DNA of 64,000 nt from Pseudomonas asuensis. Its GTDB lineage: Bacteria > Pseudomonadota > Gammaproteobacteria > Pseudomonadales > Pseudomonadaceae. The number at the start of each line of letters is the position of its first letter. Within the stretch, counting starts at the first letter, position 1. Under the pieces are notes generated by a model. It had not been told where the DNA came from. It searched no databases and was given only the letters and a program-made list of their open reading frames with translations. A program made the position numbers and the translations under genes. The DNA lies in the NCBI RefSeq assembly GCF_014646755.1, contig NZ_BMNW01000002.1, positions 370,035 to 434,034 on the forward strand, read 5' to 3'. Below, piece after piece: positions 1-8,983 of this stretch.

Positions 1-279
1 ATCCTGCGCTATGTTCTACCAAACGTGCTTTCGCCCTTAGTCGTGCAGGCCACCCTGACTATTGCCTCAGCCATTCTGGCGGAAGCCAGTCTGTCTTTCC
101 TTGGGCTTGGCCAACAACCACCCAGCCCTTCCTGGGGATCCATGCTCAACACCGCCAAGAACTTCATGGAGCAGGCGCCCTGGATGTCTATTGCCCCAGG
201 GATGGCGATCTATATTACGGTGCTGTGCTTTAACCTCGTGGGCGATGGTTTGCGCGATGCGCTCGACCCCAAAGATTAA
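1..279 (+). CDS. ABC transporter permease, DppC/GsiD-type, C-terminal fragment
   Basis: Only the last 92 residues lie in the window; the gene starts upstream of base 1. The visible part begins just after where the cytoplasmic EAA loop would be and contains the conserved tail of the DppC/OppC/GsiD family: [20 protein letters not shown], a final membrane segment around [20 protein letters not shown], and the usual ending LRDALDPK. Such proteins form half of the membrane channel of a di-/oligopeptide or glutathione importer. The next gene, a gamma-glutamyltransferase 26 bases downstream, suggests that the transporter handles glutathione or gamma-glutamyl peptides. That is inference from context; the family call itself is secure. 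Confidence 0.9.
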   Translation: MLRYVLPNVLSPLVVQATLTIASAILAEASLSFLGLGQQPPSPSWGSMLNTAKNFMEQAPWMSIAPGMAIYITVLCFNLVGDGLRDALDPKD

Positions 280-305
280 CCGTCAGACAAGAAGAGAGAG
301 ATTCC

Positions 306-1901
306 ATGTTCGATGATCTGGACTACCGCCAGCCTTACGCCTCTGCCCGCTCGCCTGTCATGGGGCGGAACATGGTTGCAGCTTCCCAACCGCTAGCCGC
401 GCAGGCGGGCTTGGATATGCTGCGTCGTGGCGGTAATGCCGTAGATGCGGCCATTGCCACTGCGATGGTCCTGACCGTGGTGGAACCCACAGGATGCGGT
501 ATTGGCAGCGATGCTTTTGCCATCGTCTGGGACGGCAAGACGTTACAGGGACTGAACGCCTCCGGGCGGGCGCCGTCAGGCTGGACACCCCAGCATTTTG
601 CGGGTCAAAAGCATATGCCCGAGCGGGGCTGGAATGCAGTGACAGTTCCCGGTGCCGTGTCCGCCTGGGTGGCGCTTTCCAAACGTTACGGTAAGCTACC
701 CTTTGCAACAGTAGCCGAACCGGCCATCCGCTATGCACGAGACGGGTATCAGATAACACCTATCATTGCTGAACTCTGGCGGCGCGGAGGTCAACTGCTG
801 AAAGATCAGCCTGGTTTTGCCGAATGCTTTCTGGCAAATGGCGGCGCGCCCAAGGCGGGGCAGAGGATTCAGCTAAAGGATCACGCGAAAACCCTAGAGC
901 TGATTGCTGAAACCGCCGGTGAAGCGTTTTATCGGGGTGTCCTGGCTGAAGCCATGATCGCCCATGCCAAAACCAATGGCAGCGTTATGGATCTGGATGA
1001 TCTGGGAAGCCATTCAGTGGACTGGATCGAAACCTTAGCCACACCGTTTGCAGGTGCCATGGTTCATGAGCTTCCCCCTAACGGCCAAGGTATTGCAACG
1101 CTGAGCGGTCTTGGCATTCTGGAAGCCATCGGTATAGGAGATCACCCTGTCGACAGCCCGGAAACTCTCCATGTAGTACTGGAAGCAATGAAGCTGGCCC
1201 TCGCGGACCTGAATCATCACATTACGGACCAGGACCATATGCGCGTCCTGGCTCACCATCTGCTCGACCCAGCCTACCTCAAGACGCGTGCAGGTCTGAT
1301 CGGTGCGACAGCGGCAGATCCTGGTCATGGCTCGCCCAAGCCCGGCGGCACAGTGTATCTGTCAACCGCAGACGAAAACGGCATGATGGTATCGTTTATC
1401 CAGTCCAACTACATGGGATTTGGCTCAGGCGTTGTTGTACCTGGTACAGGGATCAGCCTACAAAACCGTGGCGCCGGATTCTCGCTGGATGTAGAGCACG
1501 TCAACGTAGTCGCCCCTCGCAAACGCCCCTTCCATACGATTATTCCCGGCTTTGCAATGAATACAGACGGCACGCCACTGATGTCCTTCGGCCTCATGGG
1601 CGGGCCTATGCAGGCTCAGGGACACCTGCAAATGATGCTGCGTATCCTGCGCTACAAACAGAATCCGCAAGCTGCAGCCGATGCACCACGCTGGCGTGTC
1701 GAATCCGGCCGCAGAGTTGCTGTTGAGCGGACATTCGACCCGCAAACAGTGGCGGCTTTACGTGCCAAGGGGCACGATATTCAGATAGAGGCACCAAGCG
1801 GCGTATTTGCGTTTGGCGGTGCCCAAATCATTCAGAAAACAGCCGATGGTTATGTCGGCGGTTCCGATCCACGTAAAGACGGGCAAGCGGTCGCGTTCTG
1901 A
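306..1901 (+). CDS. Gamma-glutamyltransferase family protein
   Basis: 531 residues, an Ntn-hydrolase that would be made as a precursor and cleave itself before a threonine. The N-terminal signature GGNAVDAAIATAM is at residues 42-54. The predicted cleavage and catalytic threonine is T349 in GGTVYLSTAD (347-356), followed by MVSFIQSNYMGFGSGVVVPG. The protein is shorter than E. coli Ggt (about 580 residues) and has no signal peptide, so it belongs to the cytosolic YwrD-like branch, not the periplasmic one. Start ATG with GAGAGAG eight bases upstream. It directly follows a peptide/glutathione-type permease and probably breaks down what that transporter imports. The exact substrate cannot be told from sequence. 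Confidence 0.92.
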   Translation: MFDDLDYRQPYASARSPVMGRNMVAASQPLAAQAGLDMLRRGGNAVDAAIATAMVLTVVEPTGCGIGSDAFAIVWDGKTLQGLNASGRAPSGWTPQHFAGQKHMPERGWNAVTVPGAVSAWVALSKRYGKLPFATVAEPAIRYARDGYQITPIIAELWRRGGQLLKDQPGFAECFLANGGAPKAGQRIQLKDHAKTLELIAETAGEAFYRGVLAEAMIAHAKTNGSVMDLDDLGSHSVDWIETLATPFAGAMVHELPPNGQGIATLSGLGILEAIGIGDHPVDSPETLHVVLEAMKLALADLNHHITDQDHMRVLAHHLLDPAYLKTRAGLIGATAADPGHGSPKPGGTVYLSTADENGMMVSFIQSNYMGFGSGVVVPGTGISLQNRGAGFSLDVEHVNVVAPRKRPFHTIIPGFAMNTDGTPLMSFGLMGGPMQAQGHLQMMLRILRYKQNPQAAADAPRWRVESGRRVAVERTFDPQTVAALRAKGHDIQIEAPSGVFAFGGAQIIQKTADGYVGGSDPRKDGQAVAF

Positions 1902-2036
1902 CTAGTCCATCTGGGAGGCTCGTTGGCAGGGCCTTCTGACTGCCTAATTGTCGCCATGTGATCACTGCGTGCCTGGGACCACGCCTTCGCGTATCAGGTC
2001 TTAGTCCTGATAGTTTTCTTCTTCAGCATAAGCGAA

Positions 2037-2186
2037 TTAGATGAATCGTTTGGCCTCACCCAGATCACTGAACCGCTTGATACAGTTCGTACCCATTCGG
2101 ACTTCATAACAGGTATCGCCGCCCATCGCATCGGGGCATTCGAATACGTAGTAGCCATTAGAGCTGCTGACAACTTTCTCTTGCAT
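2037..2186 (-). CDS. Small hypothetical protein (49 aa)
   Basis: A 49-residue reading frame starting MQEKVVSSSNGYYVFECPDA and ending GEAKRFI. Reasons to believe it: the start is preceded at about 7 bases by a strong Shine-Dalgarno (GGGAGAAGG), the composition is that of a folded soluble protein (three Cys, aromatic residues, GGDTCYEVRMG), and it sits alone in a 600-base gap. There is no signal peptide or membrane segment. The three cysteines could bind metal or form disulfides. I do not recognise the family, and it is below the length at which automatic callers usually report genes. Confidence 0.6.
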   Translation of the reverse strand: MQEKVVSSSNGYYVFECPDAMGGDTCYEVRMGTNCIKRFSDLGEAKRFI

Positions 2187-2501
2187 GATTGCCTTCTCCC
2201 GGAGGGTGTTGAATAGATTAGCGTTGCGCCAAGCCGTACATTTAGCCGGGCGCCCGTTTTTATAGAGACCTGAAGAATCGCAGGCAATTCGCCTGGACAG
2301 GATTCAACCTACTTGTACTCAAGCCATATGACGATGCTCACGCTTGGGATCCATGAGCGTAAAAGGCACTATCGTAGCGCCTGGCAAGTCCCTTATTTAC
2401 CCGTTGCCAGGGTGAAAACGACAATCGCAGCGACCTGACAAGCTACGCTGTCTGGTGCACTTTTTGCGTCTGGACCCGCGTTATCGATTTTGGACATCCA
2501 C
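2187..2501. other. Intergenic region without recognised gene
   Basis: About 315 bases between the small minus-strand gene and the M3 peptidase. It must hold the promoters of both, but no clear -35/-10 pair or operator could be picked out by eye. No convincing reading frame on either strand. Confidence 0.5.
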
Positions 2502-4535
2502 ATGACTACTGCAACAAACCCTTTACTGTCCGAGTCACCGCTTCCTTACCACCTTCCGCCGTTTGCAGATATACGGGTAGAGCACTTCGAGCCAGCCTTT
2601 GAGGCACTGCTGCTAGATCATCAGGCCAAGCTCTTCAAGATTACCCATGATCCGACTCCTGCCACGTTCAAGAACACGTTTGCCGCGTATGACGCCGCTG
2701 GAGGGCGTTTATGGCGAGTACGGCTGCTGTTTCACAACCTGTGTAGTTCCGCCAGTACGCCCGAACTACGACATGTAGAGAGACGTATGGCACCTCGCCT
2801 GGCCTCTCATGACAGCGCAGTGGCACAAGACCGTGCATTATTTGCACGACTGGACGAGGTGTACAGACAACGAGAAGCGCTGGGCCTTAACGAAGAAGAG
2901 TTGCGCCTGGCAGAACGCATCCATACCTACTTTGTCCGGGCCGGTGCAACGCTTGGTCCAGAAGCCGCAGCTCGCTATGCACAAATCATGGGGCGTCTGG
3001 CGGAATTGGGAGCACTCTTCAAGCAGAACGTGCTGGAAGACGAAGCACAGTTCATCACACTTAACGTTCCCAATGATCTGAACGGCATACCACCCTTTCT
3101 GCTAGACACGCTGCAGGCTGCAGCTCAAGAACGCGCACTACCCGGTTATATCGTGCCGCTCTCCCGCTCCGTCATCATGCCTTTCCTGACGTTTTCCCCC
3201 AACCGTCAGCTGCGCGAAAAGATCTGGCGTGCCTGGACGAGCCGCGGCACCCACCCGGAGCGGGACAATCGCCCAATCATCAAGGAAATCCTGGCGCTGC
3301 GCCTGGAGCGTGCCCAACTCATGGGGTTTGCCTCTTTCGCCGAATATGCCCTGATTGATCGCATGGCTGGTACGCCTCAAGCAGTACATGAACTGACCAC
3401 CATGCTTTGGAAACCGGCACTGGCAGCTGTGGCATGCGAACGGCAGATACTGGTTGAGCTTGCCAGGCAACATAGCGAGCCGACTGATATCAAAGCATGG
3501 GACTGGCGTTACCTGAGCGAGAAAGTGCGCGCAGAACGGTTTGCCTTGAGCGATGCGCAGATCAAACCGTATTTCAGTCTGGAGCGCATGATCGAGGCAA
3601 TGTTTGATTGCGCGAATCGCCTGTTTGGCGTGACATTTTCAGAACGTCAGGACCTTGCGCTCTACCATCCCGACGTACGTCTATGGGAGGTATACAGGGG
3701 CGGAAATATTATTGGCCTATTCCTGGGCGACAACTTCTCGCGACCCGGCAAGCGCAGCGGCGCCTGGATGAGCGCTTATCAGATGCAGACTCGTAATGAC
3801 GGCGTTCGCTGTCCTATTGTCATTAACAATAATAACTTTGCCAAATCGAACAGAGGCCCTGTATTGCTAGGGCTTGACGACGTACGAACGCTGTTCCATG
3901 AATTTGGCCATGGCCTGCATGGACTGCTCTCGAATGTTACCTACCAGACGGTAAGTGGCCTCTCCGTACCTCGCGACTATGTAGAGCTGCCTTCGCAACT
4001 GTTCGAGCACTGGGCCATGGTGCCCGAGATCCTTGAACGACATGCCCGACATTACGAGACCGATGAGCCTTTACCCGAAACCCTTCGGCAAAACATCGAA
4101 TACGCCGCTCGGTTTAACCAGGGTTACGAGACTATTCGTCTGACCGGGGCTGCTCTGGTAGACATGGCAGTACATGAGCTGACGGATCTTCAAGACATTG
4201 ATATCGAAGCCTTTGAACGGGACATACTGACTCGCCTAGAGGTCCCGCCAGAAGTCGATATCAATCATCATTTACCGCATTTTCAGCATCTGTTTACAGG
4301 AGATGGTTATTCGGCCGGATATTACGTTTACCAATGGGCACAAGTGCTGGAAGCCGAAGCTTTTGCCGTGTTTGAGGCAAGTGGAGATCCTTTTAACCCA
4401 GAGCTTGCGGAGCGGCTGTACCGTAACGTGTATAGCGTTGGCAACAGCCGTGATCCCAACAGGGCCTTCGCCGAGTTTCTTGGCCGGCTACCTACACCCA
4501 AAGCGTTGCTGAAAGCTAAAGGATGGAACGCTTGA
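2502..4535 (+). CDS. M3 family zinc oligopeptidase / peptidyl-dipeptidase (Dcp/OpdA-like)
   Basis: A 677-residue cytosolic zinc metallopeptidase. The thimet-oligopeptidase zinc site HEFGH is at residues 466-470 (ligands H466 and H470, catalytic E467), with the third ligand E495 in DYVELPSQ about 25 residues later. Length matches E. coli Dcp and oligopeptidase A (about 680). The N-terminus (LPYHLPPFADIRVEHFEPAF) is closer to Dcp. It would cut short peptides, removing dipeptides from the C-terminus if truly Dcp. The frame can be extended to a TTG at 2490, but ATG 2502 is the normal start here. Single gene followed by the long siderophore promoter region. Confidence 0.9.
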   Translation: MTTATNPLLSESPLPYHLPPFADIRVEHFEPAFEALLLDHQAKLFKITHDPTPATFKNTFAAYDAAGGRLWRVRLLFHNLCSSASTPELRHVERRMAPRLASHDSAVAQDRALFARLDEVYRQREALGLNEEELRLAERIHTYFVRAGATLGPEAAARYAQIMGRLAELGALFKQNVLEDEAQFITLNVPNDLNGIPPFLLDTLQAAAQERALPGYIVPLSRSVIMPFLTFSPNRQLREKIWRAWTSRGTHPERDNRPIIKEILALRLERAQLMGFASFAEYALIDRMAGTPQAVHELTTMLWKPALAAVACERQILVELARQHSEPTDIKAWDWRYLSEKVRAERFALSDAQIKPYFSLERMIEAMFDCANRLFGVTFSERQDLALYHPDVRLWEVYRGGNIIGLFLGDNFSRPGKRSGAWMSAYQMQTRNDGVRCPIVINNNNFAKSNRGPVLLGLDDVRTLFHEFGHGLHGLLSNVTYQTVSGLSVPRDYVELPSQLFEHWAMVPEILERHARHYETDEPLPETLRQNIEYAARFNQGYETIRLTGAALVDMAVHELTDLQDIDIEAFERDILTRLEVPPEVDINHHLPHFQHLFTGDGYSAGYYVYQWAQVLEAEAFAVFEASGDPFNPELAERLYRNVYSVGNSRDPNRAFAEFLGRLPTPKALLKAKGWNA

Positions 4536-4689
4536 GTTAATCCAAAGCGACAGGTTCTATTTAAAAACTGTCGTCTCTTTTTTCGCTCAATTTTTGCTCG
4601 TTTACAGGCAATATCATTGTGCTACAGCACCAAAACAGAGCATTAATAAGCGACACAGATCACATTCTATGCTCTAATTTTTATTAAAT

Positions 4690-4723
4690 TATATTGATTT
4701 TCATTTACATAAGAAGCTAATCT
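4690..4723 (+). promoter_or_regulatory. Fur-box-like operator overlapping a sigma-70-like promoter
   Basis: TATATTGATTTTCATTTAC (4690-4708) agrees with the Fur consensus GATAATGATAATCATTATC at 13 of 19 positions by hand count. It overlaps a plausible promoter: -35 TTGATT (4694-4699), 18-base spacer, -10 TAATCT (4718-4723). The arrangement fits iron-Fur repression of the siderophore operon starting at 4925. It implies a 5' leader of roughly 195 bases. Confidence 0.6.
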
Positions 4724-4737
4724 GAATTGGCTTTGCG

Positions 4738-4814
4738 ACGTTAATAAACGTATACATATAGTGCCACCATAATTATTCATTTATAAAAGCTAAGGCCATT
4801 TTTATTAATGGCAC
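4738..4814 (+). promoter_or_regulatory. Siderophore-operon leader with competing inverted repeats
   Basis: Inside the predicted leader are ACGTT-N4-AACGT (4738-4751), GTGCCA (4761-4766) that can pair with TGGCAC (4809-4814), and GCCATT-N6-AATGGC (4795-4812). The last two share bases, so their pairings exclude each other. The sequence shows the repeats; any regulatory switch is speculation. Confidence 0.35.
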
Positions 4815-4893
4815 ATGGCTAAGTATTACTCTCAAAATACCGTGAGAGAGCCCGGCGAGGCATATATCCCGAAAATAAATCGGGCTATTGCAA

Positions 4894-4909
4894 AATTGAT
4901 TAATCAATT
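4894..4909 (+). promoter_or_regulatory. 16-bp perfect palindrome just before the RBS
   Basis: AATTGATTAATCAATT is fully self-complementary. It ends 15 bases before the GTG start at 4925 and only 3 bases before the Shine-Dalgarno GAGG (4913-4916). It could be a binding site for a dimeric regulator or part of an RNA structure near the ribosome-binding site. A further repeat CCCGA-N7-TCGGG lies at 4868-4884. Confidence 0.4.
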
Positions 4910-4924
4910 GCCGAGGTTCCATTC

Positions 4925-6481
4925 GTGAATAACCCACTGCATTCATATGCTGCCATTACTGCATACCCTTCCGCTCGCCTACAGGATGATCAGGCGACTT
5001 CGCATCTTTTCAATGAAAAGAACGCGCAAGCCTATGAAAGCCTTATGGCTCAAGGGGCTGAATGTATCAAGAAAACGTTGCTCGGTATCGAGAAGCCCTA
5101 TACCGGCATCTTGCCGCATGAACTAAAGCGGCAATTTGACGAAGTCAATTTGGATGAAAAACTGGGCAACTTCAATGAAGTATTGGAAGAACTAAAAGCA
5201 CTTTATTTGAAAGATGCCGTGTACTTTCACCACCCACATTATGTTGCTCACCTTAATTGCCCTATTGTTATTCCGGCTATTCTTGCAGAGTTGGTACTTT
5301 CCTCGGTTAATTCCTCACTGGATACATGGGATCAAAGTGCCGGTGGCACTTACATTGAGCAGAAGTTAATTGACTGGACGGCTGAACGTATTGGTCTAGG
5401 CAGTGAAGCAGACGGCGTTTTCACCAGTGGGGGAACGCAATCCAACCTGATGGCAATGCTGCTGGCCCGTGATCATGTGTGCAACCGTCAGGCAGGTCAC
5501 TTAAGCAACAAGACACAAGGCCTGCCAGCCGACTTCAAGCGCCTGCGTATTCTCACCTCGGAAGTTAGCCACTTTAGCGTGCAAAAGTCTGCTGCCATTC
5601 TTGGCCTGGGTTATGACGCCGTTATTCCTGTCCGCAGCGACGCACGCAAGAAAATGGATCTGGCAGACCTTCAGCGTGTACTCGACGAGTGTGAGGCGCA
5701 AGGACTGATCCCCATGGCAGTAGTCGCAACGGCCGGTACGACAGACTTCGGCAGTATTGATCCGCTGGAAGATATCTCGGCAATCTGCCGTGAAAAGAAC
5801 CTCTGGATGCACGTGGACGCGGCCTACGGGGGCGGACTGCTGATTTCTCCCAAATACCGCAATCACCTGGCCGGCATCGAACATGCCGACTCAGTCACCA
5901 TTGACTACCACAAGTCATTCTTCCAACCCGTCAGCTGCAGTGCATTCCTGGTGCGTGATCGCCATGAGCTAGGGCATGTTACCTGCCATGCGGATTACCT
6001 GAACCCTAAGAGCCAAACTCAGGAAGGCACGCCGAATCTCGTCAATAAAAGCATTCAGACCACACGCCGCTTTGATGCGCTCAAGCTCTGGATGACCCTG
6101 CGCACCATGGGCGCCAATGCGCTTGGCAGCCTGTTCGACCACGTGATTGACCTGACCCGCGCGACGTATCCGCTGATCGAGCGCGACCCCCGTTTCGATA
6201 TCGCCCATGTTCCCGAGTTAAGCACTTTGGTCTTCCGCTACATCCCTGAGGCGGCGCTGACAGCTGAGCAGATCGACGCTACCAACGTCGCTATCCGCAA
6301 AGCGCTGTCGCGCAGCGGACGCGCCGTTGTGGCGGGTACCAAGGTGAGTGGTCGGCAGTATCTCAAGTTTACCCTGCTCAACCCCATGACCACCCTGGAT
6401 GACCTGCAAGGCATTCTCGAAGCGATCAAGCACGAAGGTGCCCGTTACGTCATTCAACAATCTGCCCTAGCGACTTGCTGA
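4925..6481 (+). CDS. PLP-dependent decarboxylase, DesA/DfoJ-like (probable lysine decarboxylase for siderophore)
   Basis: 518 residues, group II (aromatic/glutamate/diaminobutyrate type) PLP decarboxylase. HVDAAYGGG at 296-304 contains the Asp (D298) that contacts the PLP ring nitrogen, and K330 in TIDYHKSFFQP is the Schiff-base lysine. GTG start with GAGG 8 bases upstream. As first gene of a hydroxamate siderophore operon it should supply the diamine: cadaverine from lysine if the product is desferrioxamine or bisucaberin, putrescine from ornithine if putrebactin- or alcaligin-like. A diaminobutyrate role (rhizobactin/schizokinen type) is less likely, because no aminotransferase gene accompanies it and there is only one synthetase. 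The family is certain; the substrate is inferred. Confidence 0.88.
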   Translation: MNNPLHSYAAITAYPSARLQDDQATSHLFNEKNAQAYESLMAQGAECIKKTLLGIEKPYTGILPHELKRQFDEVNLDEKLGNFNEVLEELKALYLKDAVYFHHPHYVAHLNCPIVIPAILAELVLSSVNSSLDTWDQSAGGTYIEQKLIDWTAERIGLGSEADGVFTSGGTQSNLMAMLLARDHVCNRQAGHLSNKTQGLPADFKRLRILTSEVSHFSVQKSAAILGLGYDAVIPVRSDARKKMDLADLQRVLDECEAQGLIPMAVVATAGTTDFGSIDPLEDISAICREKNLWMHVDAAYGGGLLISPKYRNHLAGIEHADSVTIDYHKSFFQPVSCSAFLVRDRHELGHVTCHADYLNPKSQTQEGTPNLVNKSIQTTRRFDALKLWMTLRTMGANALGSLFDHVIDLTRATYPLIERDPRFDIAHVPELSTLVFRYIPEAALTAEQIDATNVAIRKALSRSGRAVVAGTKVSGRQYLKFTLLNPMTTLDDLQGILEAIKHEGARYVIQQSALATC

Positions 6482-6496
6482 TCCGGAGAACTCACC

Positions 6497-7822
6497 ATGA
6501 CGGCTTCGACCTATGATTTCATCGCGATTGGTGTTGGTCCCTTCAATCTGGGACTGGCCTGCCTGACAGCCCCCATTGACGACCTCAACGGGCTGTTCCT
6601 CGACAAGAACGAGTGCTTCGATTGGCATCCAGGCATGATGCTGGAATCTGCAACCTTGCAGACGCCTTTCCTGGCCGACCTGGTTACCTTGGCCGACCCC
6701 ACCAGCCCGTTCAGCTTTTTGAATTATCTAAAATCCACCGGGCGCATTTACGCCTTTTACATCAAGGAAGACTTCTTCCTGATGCGCCGCGAGTACAACC
6801 AGTATTGCCAGTGGGTCATCGACCGCCTGCCCAATATTGAATTTAATCGCTATGTCGAGCGCATCGACCATGATCCGGTGACCGGGCTTTACACGGTGAA
6901 CTGTACGTGTACCAAGACCGGCCAACGCTTGGCGTATCAGGCGCGCCGCCTGGTGCTGGGAACCGGTACCTCGCCCTATATTCCAGACTGTTGCCAGGAG
7001 GCCAGTAGTCATCTGTCCCATACCTCCACGTATCTGACCGACAAGCAGGCGCTGCAAGCAAAGAGCACCATTACCCTCATTGGCAGCGGACAGAGCGCGG
7101 CGGAGATCTACTACGATCTGCTGCAGGACATCGATACACGAGATTACACGCTGAACTGGATCACCCGTTCGCCCCGCTTCTTTCCGCTGGAGTACAGCAA
7201 GCTGACGCTGGAGATGACCTCCCCCGAGTACATTGACTACTTCCATCAGCTTCCTACGCACAAACGCGACGCGCTGATGCAGAGCCAGAAAGGGCTGTAC
7301 AAGGGCATCAACAGCGCCCTGATCAACGACGTTTACGATCTGCTTTACAACAAGAGCTTGTCCGGCCCGGTCAAGACCAACTTATTTACCAACACTGAGC
7401 TTCAGGGTTGTGACTACGATGAACGTACCAGCACGTTTACGTTGAAACTGTTTCAGGAGGAGCAGGAGAGTTGTTATACCCTGCTTACTAAAGGGCTGGT
7501 ATTATCTACAGGTTATTGCTATAGAACGCCCCCCTTCCTTCTGGGGCTGCGCTCGCGCCTGCGTTTCGATGAGCGAGGCCGCTTTGCGGTCAATCGTAAT
7601 TACACGATCGATACTGAAGGACAGGAAATCTTTGTCCAGAATGCCGAGCTTCATACCCACGGTCTGGTAACGCCAGACCTTGGTATGGCGTGCTACCGCA
7701 ACGCCTATATCATTCGCGAGATGCTGGGTCGTGAGCATTACCCGGTTGAGCGCAAGATTGCCTTTCAGCAGTTTACTGCCCCCGCCTCTACGCTACTTCA
7801 GCCGGAGCCGGCCAAGACATGA
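6497..7822 (+). CDS. FAD/NADPH-dependent amine N-monooxygenase (DesB/IucD/AlcA family)
   Basis: 441 residues, flavin N-hydroxylase of the lysine/ornithine/diamine monooxygenase family. The FAD-binding motif GVGPFN is at residues 12-17, typical of this family in having N where most flavoproteins have G. The NADPH motif GSGQSA is at 196-201, and the C-terminal LSTGYCYRTP corresponds to the family ATGY motif. It converts the diamine to N-hydroxydiamine, the first step of the hydroxamate group. Start ATG with GGAG eight bases upstream and 15 bases after the decarboxylase. Its stop overlaps the next start by four bases (ATGA), so translation is coupled. Confidence 0.92.
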   Translation: MTASTYDFIAIGVGPFNLGLACLTAPIDDLNGLFLDKNECFDWHPGMMLESATLQTPFLADLVTLADPTSPFSFLNYLKSTGRIYAFYIKEDFFLMRREYNQYCQWVIDRLPNIEFNRYVERIDHDPVTGLYTVNCTCTKTGQRLAYQARRLVLGTGTSPYIPDCCQEASSHLSHTSTYLTDKQALQAKSTITLIGSGQSAAEIYYDLLQDIDTRDYTLNWITRSPRFFPLEYSKLTLEMTSPEYIDYFHQLPTHKRDALMQSQKGLYKGINSALINDVYDLLYNKSLSGPVKTNLFTNTELQGCDYDERTSTFTLKLFQEEQESCYTLLTKGLVLSTGYCYRTPPFLLGLRSRLRFDERGRFAVNRNYTIDTEGQEIFVQNAELHTHGLVTPDLGMACYRNAYIIREMLGREHYPVERKIAFQQFTAPASTLLQPEPAKT

Positions 7823-8982
7823 ATCTGCGCACCTCGCTGATCGCCATGACGGCCCTGGCTGTCATCAGCGATACCATGCTGATTCCGTTCTATCCGCAGT
7901 ACTTTGCCAGTCGTTTTGGCGAAACGCGACCGGAGCATGTGGGGGCCTATCTGGCAGCCATCTGCTTTACCGTTATGCTCGCGTTGCCCGTCTGGGCACG
8001 CGTGGCACGACGGGTACACCCGGTCCGGCTGCTCATCTGGACACAGCTCGCCGCCGGGCTCCTATGCCTGTACTGCTACTGGGCATCAACGCTTTTGGAA
8101 TTCTGGCTCGTCTCGCTGGGCATGATCGTATTCAAGGGCAGCTATCTGCTCATGTACCCCTATGTAATGAGCATGGAGGATGCGAAAAACCATACCCAGA
8201 CCATTGGCACTCTGTCAGTCGTGGTGCATTTTGGCGCCATTCTTGGCGCCGTAGTGGGTGGATTGGTGCTGCAAGTGCTGGAGCCACGCGATGTGTTTGT
8301 GGTGATGGCACTTGGCGACTTCCTGCAAATGACGATCTGCGGACGCTTGCTGCGGCAGTTGCCGCCCCAGGCCAAGCCAGCCAGAGCGCTGGAACAGCGC
8401 ACTGGCTGCGTCTGGCCAATCTACCGGCTGTGCCTGCTGATGTTGTTGTTTTACTTCAGCGGCTATCTGGTAAAGCCATTTTTCACTGTGTACTGGGAAC
8501 AGGCCGCGAAAGTAGATCACACGGCATTGACCGGGATGGTTTATGCCATTCCCGGCGGCATGGCCCTGCTCGGCCTGTGGCTGAACCGCCGCACCGGCAG
8601 TCGGCAACAGGCACTACCGGGTGCAATGCTCCTCGGCGTGGTCGGCCTGCTACTTCAATCCGGCGGCTATCCCGTGCTGATTGTCATGGGCCAGTGCCTG
8701 TATGGCTGGTCCATGTTCCAGGTCACTGTACGGCTCGATGCGCTGCTCTTCGAATTAAGCACGCCCGAGGCTTATGCCGCCGACTACAGCAAGATCAACT
8801 TCTTCCAACAATTAGGTGTGGTGGGCTCGTCGTTCGCGGCAGGCTCACTGGTTAGCACGTTTGGATTAGCGATTCCATTTGTGGTTGGTGCCGCCGGCTT
8901 TGCACTAACAGCCCTCGCCTACCCACTACTGGTGCATACAACCCAGCCCACTACCTTACCTGCTATCGACAAGGGGGTCTGA
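7819..8982 (+). CDS. MFS transporter, probable siderophore exporter (DfoS/AlcS-like position)
   Basis: 387 residues with about 12 predicted membrane helices and no long soluble domain, an MFS antiporter of DHA type. It starts inside the stop codon of the monooxygenase gene (ATGA overlap) and is followed after 1 base by the acyltransferase, so it is an integral operon member. Many hydroxamate siderophore operons carry such a gene, for example dfoS in Erwinia. The expected role is export of the finished siderophore across the inner membrane. The substrate is inferred from position only. Confidence 0.85.
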   Translation: MNLRTSLIAMTALAVISDTMLIPFYPQYFASRFGETRPEHVGAYLAAICFTVMLALPVWARVARRVHPVRLLIWTQLAAGLLCLYCYWASTLLEFWLVSLGMIVFKGSYLLMYPYVMSMEDAKNHTQTIGTLSVVVHFGAILGAVVGGLVLQVLEPRDVFVVMALGDFLQMTICGRLLRQLPPQAKPARALEQRTGCVWPIYRLCLLMLLFYFSGYLVKPFFTVYWEQAAKVDHTALTGMVYAIPGGMALLGLWLNRRTGSRQQALPGAMLLGVVGLLLQSGGYPVLIVMGQCLYGWSMFQVTVRLDALLFELSTPEAYAADYSKINFFQQLGVVGSSFAAGSLVSTFGLAIPFVVGAAGFALTALAYPLLVHTTQPTTLPAIDKGV

Positions 8983-8983
8983 T

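Noticed and set aside
7680-8855. 391-codon frame on the plus strand
   Set aside because: Out-of-frame shadow of the MFS gene; Arg/His/Cys-rich composition, no membrane helices.
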